Source: DAIDKA01 sp963708865
Lineage (GTDB): Bacteria; Pseudomonadota; Gammaproteobacteria; Steroidobacterales; Steroidobacteraceae
Direction of reading: 5' to 3'
Length of the DNA: 64,000 nt
Assembly (NCBI GenBank): GCA_963708865.1
Contig: CAVPUC010000008.1
Location: 124,001-188,000 of the forward strand
Of the stretch, positions 49,682 through 64,000 are shown piece by piece (position 1 is the first letter of the stretch; the number at the start of each line of letters is the position of its first letter). The notes beneath the pieces are model-generated. The model was not told where the DNA came from. It did not search any database and saw only the letters and a program-made list of their open reading frames with translations. The translations under genes were made by a program, and so were the position numbers.

Positions 49682-50161
49682 TTACCAGCGGTAATGCGCG
49701 AAGGCCTTGTTCGCCTCCGCCATACGGTGAGTGTCTTCGCGCTTGCGGACCGCGGACCCACGGCTCTCCGCGGCATCCATCAGCTCATGCGCCAGGCGGA
49801 ACGCCATGGACTTCTCGGAGCGCGCGCGCGCCGCCTCGATCATCCAGCGCATGGCGAGGGTCTGACGCCGGGTCGAACGCACCTCGACGGGGACCTGGTA
49901 GGTGGCGCCGCCGACGCGGCGTGACTTCACCTCGACCACCGGCTTCACGTTGTCCAGGGCGGTGGACAGGACTTCGATGGCCTCGGGGCCTTTCTTGCCG
50001 GTCTTCTCGCCGATACGGTCCAGGGCGCCGTAGATGATGCGTTCGGCGGCGGACTTCTTGCCGCTCTTCATGATGACGTTCATGAACTTCGCCAGCATCA
50101 GATTGCTGTACTTGGGGTCCGGGAGAATGACTCGGACGGGAGCTTGGGATCTGCGGGACAT
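49682..50161 (-). CDS. rpsG: Ribosomal protein S7
   Basis: S7 (159 aa) organises the 30S head and in E. coli represses the str operon. It begins MSRRSQAPVRVILPDPKYSN and includes GGATYQVPVEVRSTRRQTLA and the C-terminal HRMAEANKAFAHYRW. It lies 20 bases after rpsL and 25 before fusA. Confidence 0.97.
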   Translation of the reverse strand: MSRRSQAPVRVILPDPKYSNLMLAKFMNVIMKSGKKSAAERIIYGALDRIGEKTGKKGPEAIEVLSTALDNVKPVVEVKSRRVGGATYQVPVEVRSTRRQTLAMRWMIEAARARSEKSMAFRLAHELMDAAESRGSAVRKREDTHRMAEANKAFAHYRW

Positions 50162-50181
50162 GGTTCGAACTCCTTACCGGA

Positions 50182-50556
50182 TCACTTCTTCGGGCGCTTG
50201 GCGCCGTACTTGGAACGACTCTGCCGGCGCGCGGCGACGCCGGCGCAATCCAGGGAGCCGCGGACAGTGTGATAACGCACGCCCGGCAGGTCCTTCACAC
50301 GGCCGCCGCGGATCAGCACCACCGAGTGCTCCTGCAGGTTGTGACCCTCACCGCCGATGTAGCTGGTGACTTCATAGCCGTTGGTGAGGCGTACCCGGCA
50401 TACCTTGCGCAGGGCCGAATTCGGCTTCTTCGGCGTGACGGTATAGACGCGCGTGCAGACGCCGCGCTTCTGGGGGGCCGCACCGAGTGCCGGCACCTTC
50501 GTTTTTTCCGCCCCGGACCTTCGTGGTGACCGGATGAGCTGACCTGTGGTGGCCAT
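50182..50556 (-). CDS. rpsL: Ribosomal protein S12
   Basis: S12 (124 aa) governs decoding accuracy and is the classical streptomycin target. The PKKPNSALRKVCRVRLTNG region and GGRVKDLPGVRYHTVRG carry wild-type residues at the usual resistance positions. The ATG at 50556 (MATTGQLIRSP) follows a GGAG ribosome-binding site. Confidence 0.97.
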   Translation of the reverse strand: MATTGQLIRSPRRSGAEKTKVPALGAAPQKRGVCTRVYTVTPKKPNSALRKVCRVRLTNGYEVTSYIGGEGHNLQEHSVVLIRGGRVKDLPGVRYHTVRGSLDCAGVAARRQSRSKYGAKRPKK

Positions 50557-50596
50557 TAATTCTCCAAAATACAATCATTTGCGCCTTGAGACGAAA

Positions 50597-50626
50597 CACC
50601 GGGCCGCCTTGGCAGGCGGCCCGGTG
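50597..50626 (-). terminator. Strong hairpin in the str leader: rpoC terminator or attenuator
   Basis: CACCGGGCCGCC and GGCGGCCCGGTG form a perfect 12-pair stem with a 6-base loop; on the minus strand TTTCGTCTC follows, a short U-tract. It lies downstream of the predicted str promoter, so it would form in the leader of the rpsL transcript as well as stop rpoBC transcripts. Confidence 0.65.
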
Positions 50627-50685
50627 CAACATAAAGGCGCGATTTACGGTACGGCATGTCTAGGCCGGACCGATAAAGGCCGGCG

Positions 50686-50714
50686 ATTCTAGGTACCGAC
50701 CTCTATCGTGTCAA
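50686..50714 (-). promoter_or_regulatory. Near-consensus sigma-70 promoter for the str operon
   Basis: A perfect TTGACA -35 (50709-50714) and TAGAAT -10 (50686-50691, 5 of 6) are separated by 17 bases. The promoter starts 10 bases past the rpoC stop. Transcription should start near 50679, giving a leader of about 120 bases before rpsL. Confidence 0.75.
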
Positions 50715-50724
50715 CCGGCACCGC

Positions 50725-54940
<4,216 letters not shown>

Positions 54941-54950
54941 GGTGCTTCCC

Positions 54951-59030
<4,080 letters not shown>

Positions 59031-59181
59031 CTGATCACCTCGGAACGGAAAAAAGCGTGCGACGCGCAAGCCACCCGGAAACCATGGTTTCCAGGGCGTT
59101 GCGCACCTCACGCGGGGTGCGAATACACGGGGTAAAACTGGGAATCGCCCATCTTACCCCCAAAACCAACATCAGTACAGA

Positions 59182-59207
59182 TGGGGCCCGCATGCGCGCG
59201 GGCCCCA
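59182..59207 (-). promoter_or_regulatory. Hairpin in the rplL-rpoB gap (attenuator or RNase III site)
   Basis: TGGGGCCCGC and GCGGGCCCCA form a perfect 10-pair stem with a 6-base loop, and no U-tract follows on the minus strand. E. coli has an attenuator and an RNase III processing site in the same place, which sets the ratio of L7/L12 to RNA polymerase. This is probably the local equivalent. Confidence 0.6.
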
Positions 59208-59253
59208 CTGGCCATGGATCGAAGGCTGCTGCAGGCCAAAGACCCATGCGGTG

Positions 59254-59637
59254 TTACTTGATCTCCACCTTCGCGCCAACGTCTTCCAGCTTCTTCTTCA
59301 TCACTTCCGAATCGGCCTTGTTGACGGCTTCCTTGACGTTCTGGGGAACGCCTTCGACCAGGTCCTTCGCTTCCTTAAGTCCCAGCCCGGTCAGTTCGCG
59401 GACCACCTTGATCACGCTCACTTTCTTGTCGGCCGGGTATTCCTTCAGGATCACGGTGAACTCGGTCTTCTCCTCAACCGGGGCAGCCGCGGCGGCGGCA
59501 CCCGGAGCGGCCGCGGCGGCCACCGGGGCAGCTGCGGTCACGCCGAACTTCTTCTCCATGTCGGAGATCAGCTCGACCACCTCGAGAATGGTCATTTTGG
59601 AAATGGAATCGAGGATTTCGTCTTTAGATACGGCCAT
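59254..59637 (-). CDS. rplL: Ribosomal protein L7/L12
   Basis: L7/L12 (127 aa) forms the flexible stalk that recruits translation GTPases. An N-terminal dimerisation region (MAVSKDEILDSISKMTILEV) is followed by an Ala-rich hinge and the globular domain (EKTEFTVILKEYPADKKVSV, KEAKDLVEGVPQNVKE). It lies 38 bases after rplJ. Confidence 0.98.
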   Translation of the reverse strand: MAVSKDEILDSISKMTILEVVELISDMEKKFGVTAAAPVAAAAAPGAAAAAAPVEEKTEFTVILKEYPADKKVSVIKVVRELTGLGLKEAKDLVEGVPQNVKEAVNKADSEVMKKKLEDVGAKVEIK

Positions 59638-59675
59638 GTGGGGTCTCCAAATAAGGTTTCAAGAACAAATTGATA

Positions 59676-60209
59676 TCAACCGGCCGCGGCCTGTTTCTGG
59701 TCGCGTACGGCGGCGAGCGTGCGTGCCAACTTCGGCAGCGGCTCGGCGAGCGTGGCTACGAACTTCTGGATGGGCGCCTTCATGACGCCCAGCAGCATCG
59801 AGATCGCCTGGGCCCGTGTCGGCATGCTGGCGAGCTTCTCCAGGTCCTTGCCGGGCAGCACGGCGCCGCCCAAGGACATGTGAGTCGCGATCAGCTTGTC
59901 GTTCGCCTTGGCGAAGTCCTTCACCACGCGCGCGGCCGCGCCCGGATCGTCCTTCGAAAAAGCGAGCACCAGGGGGCCCTTCAGCACCGGTCCGATGGTC
60001 TCGAACGCGGTCCCTACCAGGGCTTTGCGCGCCAGCGTGTTTTTGATGACACGCATGTACACGCCCTGTGCACGCGCCTTGGCCCGCAGATCGGTCATCT
60101 GCGTTACCGTGAGTCCACGGTACTCGGCTGCGATCACGGACTGGGCTTTCGCCGCAACCGCGTTCACTTCCGCAACCAGCGCTTTCTTGTCTTCAAGGTT
60201 CAGTGGCAT
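59676..60209 (-). CDS. rplJ: Ribosomal protein L10
   Basis: L10 (177 aa) anchors L7/L12 dimers to the 50S and represses its own mRNA as the L10-L7/L12 complex. It begins MPLNLEDKKALVAEVNAVAA and has the YRGLTVTQMTDLRAKARAQG block. The regulatory leader lies directly upstream. Confidence 0.97.
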   Translation of the reverse strand: MPLNLEDKKALVAEVNAVAAKAQSVIAAEYRGLTVTQMTDLRAKARAQGVYMRVIKNTLARKALVGTAFETIGPVLKGPLVLAFSKDDPGAAARVVKDFAKANDKLIATHMSLGGAVLPGKDLEKLASMPTRAQAISMLLGVMKAPIQKFVATLAEPLPKLARTLAAVRDQKQAAAG

Positions 60210-60210
60210 T

Positions 60211-60429
60211 CATTTCTCCAAGCCCGAAGATCACTGTTGCAAAACGGAAGCCGCGGACCAGAAGGTTGCCCTCCGGATCCGTCGCTTCCACCCTTGACGG
60301 CGACCTTCACGACCGAGAGGGAAACCCCTTTGCCGTGTGCGGCGCACCATCTGCGCAGGCTCTGCATTAAGAAACCCGTGTCCGCCCCGTTGCCGGTTGG
60401 GACCTGGTTTCGCCTGCGGTCTTTGACTG
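60211..60429 (-). promoter_or_regulatory. L10 ribosomal leader
   Basis: The 264-base gap between rplA and rplJ has the core of the L10 leader. On the minus strand ACCGCAGGCG (60411-60420) can pair with the conserved GCCTGCGCAGATGGTGC (60345-60361), which resembles the E. coli sequence GCCTGCGTAGACGGTG. Binding of L10-L7/L12 there represses rplJL translation. Outer borders are approximate. Confidence 0.75.
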
Positions 60430-60450
60430 CCGGCGTATCGGATACGCCGG
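60430..60450 (-). terminator. Hairpin directly after rplA
   Basis: CCGGCGTAT and ATACGCCGG form a perfect 9-pair stem with a 3-base loop 23 bases after the rplA stop. No U-tract follows, so it may be a processing or stability element rather than a true terminator. Confidence 0.4.
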
Positions 60451-60473
60451 ACCGCAAAACTCTTCTCTCTAAA

Positions 60474-61175
60474 CTAGACAGCCGCAGCGGTGAGGCTGGA
60501 CTGGTCGATCACGACACCCGGTCCCATCGTCGAGGACAGGGTGACGCGCTTCAGATACTGGCCCTTGGCCGCGGCCGGCTTGGCCTTCTGCAGATCGTTG
60601 ATCAGCGCCTGGAGGTTTTCCTTCAGGGCGCTGGTCTCGAAATTCGCCTTGCCGATGCTCGCGTGGACGATACCGGCCTTGTCGACGCGGTAGCGCACCT
60701 GACCGGCCTTGGCATTGCGCACGGCGCCGGCGACATCCGGGCTCACCGTGCCGACCTTGGGGTTCGGCATCAGGCCACGCGGTCCCAGGATCTGACCGAG
60801 CTGTCCCACGACGCGCATGGCGTCGGGGCTCGCGATGACCACGTCGAAATTGATCTGCCCGGCCTTCACCTGCGCGGCGAGATCCTCCATGCCGACGATG
60901 TCGGCACCCGCCGCCTTGGCGAGCTCCTGGTTCTTGCCCGAGGTGAACACCGCGACGCGCACCGTCTTGCCGATACCGTGGGGCATCACGGTGGAACCGC
61001 GCACCTGCTGGTCGGACTTGCTGGCATCGATGCCGAGGTTCACGGCCGCATCCACCGACTCGTTGAACTTGGAGGTCGCCAGTTCCTTGACGATCTTCAG
61101 CGCCTCCTCGATCGGATACTGCTTGCCTGGCTGGACCTTGTCCTTCCAGGTCTTCACACGCTTGGTCTGTGCCAT
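60474..61175 (-). CDS. rplA: Ribosomal protein L1
   Basis: L1 (233 aa) forms the mobile L1 stalk that releases E-site tRNA and in E. coli represses rplKA. The ATG at 61175 gives MAQTKRVKTWKDKV; the signature is around QILGPRGLMPNPKVGTVSPD. It lies one base after rplK. Confidence 0.97.
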   Translation of the reverse strand: MAQTKRVKTWKDKVQPGKQYPIEEALKIVKELATSKFNESVDAAVNLGIDASKSDQQVRGSTVMPHGIGKTVRVAVFTSGKNQELAKAAGADIVGMEDLAAQVKAGQINFDVVIASPDAMRVVGQLGQILGPRGLMPNPKVGTVSPDVAGAVRNAKAGQVRYRVDKAGIVHASIGKANFETSALKENLQALINDLQKAKPAAAKGQYLKRVTLSSTMGPGVVIDQSSLTAAAV

Positions 61176-61176
61176 G

Positions 61177-61608
61177 TTAGAGGCCCTCCACATCGACGCC
61201 CATGCTGCGCGCCGTGCCGGCAATGGTGCGCACCGCCGCTTCCATGTCCGCGGCCGTCAGATCCGGCTTCTTGGTGGTTGCGACTTCCTCGATCTGCTTG
61301 CGCGTGATCTTGCCCACCTTGGAGGTGTTCGGCGCGCCGCTGCCCTTCTCGATGCCGATCGCCTTGCGGATCAGCACCGAGGCGGGCGGGGTCTTCATGA
61401 TGAAGGTGAAGCTGCGGTCGCTGTACACCGTGATGATCACGGGAATCGGCAACCCCTTCTCCAGCTTCTGGGTCTGCGCATTGAACTGCTTGCAGAACTC
61501 CATGATGTTGACACCCTGCTGGCCCAGTGCCGGACCGATCGGTGGCGAGGGGTTCGCGGAACCCGCCGGCACCTGCAGCTTGATGTAGCCTTGTACTTTC
61601 TTTGCCAT
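61177..61608 (-). CDS. rplK: Ribosomal protein L11
   Basis: L11 (143 aa) is part of the GTPase-associated centre and is needed for RelA activation. It begins MAKKVQGYIKLQVPAGSANP and includes PPIGPALGQQGVNIMEFCKQ. It lies 85 bases after nusG. Confidence 0.97.
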   Translation of the reverse strand: MAKKVQGYIKLQVPAGSANPSPPIGPALGQQGVNIMEFCKQFNAQTQKLEKGLPIPVIITVYSDRSFTFIMKTPPASVLIRKAIGIEKGSGAPNTSKVGKITRKQIEEVATTKKPDLTAADMEAAVRTIAGTARSMGVDVEGL

Positions 61609-61693
61609 CGACTCGCTCTCCCGGGTGCATGCGGCTTCCCAATTAAGAGTGGCCTCCCCGTGTTATGGCGCTATTGCGCCGGATAGTTTGCTC

Positions 61694-62227
61694 TTACGCT
61701 TTTTCGACCTGGGAGAAATCCAGCTCCACCGGAGTGGAACGTCCCAGGATCTGCACCGCCACCTGCAGGCGGTTCTTCTCGTAGTTCACGCTCTCGACGA
61801 CGCCGTTGAAATCATTGAACGGCCCCTCGACAACGCGCACCACTTCGCCGGGCTCGAAGAGTACCTTCGGCCGCGGCTTGTCGACACCTTCCTCGACGCG
61901 ACGCAGGATCTGCATCGCCTCCTTGTCCGTGATGGCCGCGGGCTTGTCGGATGTGCCACCGATGAACCCGAGGACCTTGGGGACGTCGCGCACCAGGTGC
62001 CACGTCTCCTCGTCCATCTCCATCTGCACCAGCACGTAGCCGGGGTAGAACTTGCGTTCGCTCTTGCGCTTCTGGCCGTCGCGCATTTCCACCACCTCTT
62101 CGGTGGGCACCAGGATCTCGCCGAAGCGCGGCTCCAGGCCGTGACGCTTGATGCGGTCCTTCAGTGACTCGGCGACGCGATGCTCGAAATTCGAGTACGC
62201 GTGCACGACATACCAACGCAAAGCCAT
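61694..62227 (-). CDS. nusG: Transcription antitermination protein NusG
   Basis: NusG (177 aa) couples RNA polymerase to Rho and to the ribosome through S10. The N-terminal domain begins MALRWYVVHAYSNFEHRVAE and the KOW domain shows FEPGEVVRVVEGPFNDFNGV. It lies 4 bases after secE. Confidence 0.97.
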   Translation of the reverse strand: MALRWYVVHAYSNFEHRVAESLKDRIKRHGLEPRFGEILVPTEEVVEMRDGQKRKSERKFYPGYVLVQMEMDEETWHLVRDVPKVLGFIGGTSDKPAAITDKEAMQILRRVEEGVDKPRPKVLFEPGEVVRVVEGPFNDFNGVVESVNYEKNRLQVAVQILGRSTPVELDFSQVEKA

Positions 62228-62231
62228 GCCT

Positions 62232-62612
62232 TCAGCCTCCCTGACCAGTCAAATGCCGGGTTGCCCAGGCCAGGATCACGTCTACGACCCAGAAAAAAAG
62301 TCCACCGATCACCACGAAGCCAAACACCACCGCGGTGGTCGTCAACGACTCACGCTGGCTGGGCCACACCACCTTGCGCAGCTCGACGCGCGAGTCGAGC
62401 GCGAACTGAATCACCGCTTTGCCATAGATCGATGTGGCGAACACGCCCAGGCCCAACGCGAGCCCCGCCACGACGCCCAGCCATCGCGCCCAGGTCGGGG
62501 CCGTGTCCAGCACGTAAAACGCGACGACGCCGGCGATCACCAGCACTATCGCGATCACCAGACGGGCCACATCGGCACCGCCTGCGTTCTGGACTTTCAG
62601 TTCTTCTGTCAC
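62232..62612 (-). CDS. secE: Protein translocase subunit SecE
   Basis: SecE (126 aa) clamps the SecY channel encoded at 35462. It has three membrane segments like E. coli SecE; the conserved amphipathic ELRKVVWPSQRESLTTT precedes the last helix (VVFGFVVIGGLFFWVVDVIL). It lies 10 bases after tRNA-Trp. Confidence 0.95.
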   Translation of the reverse strand: MTEELKVQNAGGADVARLVIAIVLVIAGVVAFYVLDTAPTWARWLGVVAGLALGLGVFATSIYGKAVIQFALDSRVELRKVVWPSQRESLTTTAVVFGFVVIGGLFFWVVDVILAWATRHLTGQGG

Positions 62613-62622
62613 TTCGATCCGA

Positions 62623-62698
62623 TGGCAGGCCAGGAGGGAATCGAACCCCCAACCTGCGGTTTTGGAGACCGCCGCTCTGCCAATTGAGCTACTGGCCT
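62623..62698 (-). tRNA. tRNA-Trp (CCA anticodon)
   Basis: The 76-base gene has acceptor arms AGGCCAG/CTGGCCT, discriminator G, an encoded 3' CCA, anticodon loop CTCCAAA with anticodon CCA, and T-loop GGTTCGATTCC. Its place between tufB and secE is standard in gammaproteobacteria. Confidence 0.97.
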
Positions 62699-62729
62699 GT
62701 ACTTAAACGCTTGATCCAGAACGTCCAGA

Positions 62730-63920
<1,191 letters not shown>

Positions 63921-63972
63921 GACTACAACCTCTGGCGCGACAACTTTATCTAAACTGCAAACCTAAACTTCA

Positions 63973-64000
63973 TGGTGCTGACGTCCGGGATCGAACCGGA
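63973..64000 (-). tRNA. tRNA-Thr, 3' part (cut by the window end)
   Basis: The last 28 bases hold a T arm (TCCGG-TTCGATC-CCGGA), an acceptor strand GTCAGC, discriminator A and an encoded CCA. The GTCAGCACCA end resembles tRNA-Thr (E. coli thrT ends ATCAGCACCA), and tRNA-Thr is the usual gene before tufB. The anticodon is outside the window, so the identity is inferred. Confidence 0.75.

Overview
The window is a stretch of a high-GC gammaproteobacterial chromosome. Three things support this: the gene order miaB-phoH-ybeY-corC-lnt ... leuS-lptE ... holA-nadD-rsfS-rlmH-maf-rng-tldD; the continuous superoperon tRNA-Thr-tufB-tRNA-Trp-secE-nusG-rplKAJL-rpoBC-rpsLG-fusA-tufA-rpsJ ... rplQ; and protein signatures close to Pseudomonas/Xanthomonas-type homologues. 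A Xanthomonadales/Nevskiales/Steroidobacter-like lineage fits best, but the family cannot be fixed from sequence reading alone. No rRNA operon, CRISPR array, insertion sequence or prophage was seen.

Layout. (1) 1-672: 3' end of an FHA-domain gene on the + strand. (2) 685-8387, minus strand: a compact housekeeping operon read from right to left (holA, nadD, rsfS, rlmH, maf, rng, nitrilase-family amidase, tldD) plus two small genes. (3) 8456-12278, + strand: a cassette of a proline iminopeptidase and a GntR/YtrA-type regulator with an ABC ATPase and a membrane protein. It splits what is normally one operon. (4) 12308-22572, minus strand: the upstream half of that operon (miaB, phoH, ybeY, corC, lnt, a DegQ/MucD-like protease, leuS, lptE and an unnamed HExxH protein). 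(5) 22749-23841: an orphan 'mobile mystery protein A' regulator with three helically phased repeats, then ssb. (6) 23967-29343, + strand: uvrA, then feoA-feoB and a small Cys-containing Feo-associated protein behind a Fur-box-like site. (7) 29294-32148: an acetyltransferase, a small Ala/Ser-rich lipoprotein, a prolidase and mscL. (8) 32202-64000, minus strand: the complete alpha, spc, S10, str, rpoBC and rplKAJL clusters, secE-nusG, two near-identical tuf genes and two tRNAs.

How the genes work together. The minus-strand operons cover tRNA and rRNA modification and maturation (miaB, ybeY, rlmH, rsfS, rng), envelope assembly (lnt, lptE, DegQ), tRNA charging (leuS), NAD synthesis (nadD) and replication (holA). 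The right half encodes almost the whole translation core plus RNA polymerase and protein export (secY, secE). Regulatory elements visible in the DNA include an L10 leader, a near-consensus promoter just after rpoC for the str operon, a possible separate promoter and structured leader for rplC, and a promoter/operator that leaves the gntR mRNA almost leaderless.

A caution for users: seven conserved genes, most of them normally essential (nadD, holA, lnt, uvrA, pepQ, fusA, rpoC), are each split by exactly one extra base. I give each as one CDS spanning the break. Homopolymer over-calling or an assembly fault is the likeliest cause, so the protein sequences need repair before use. Residue and substitution counts here were made by eye.
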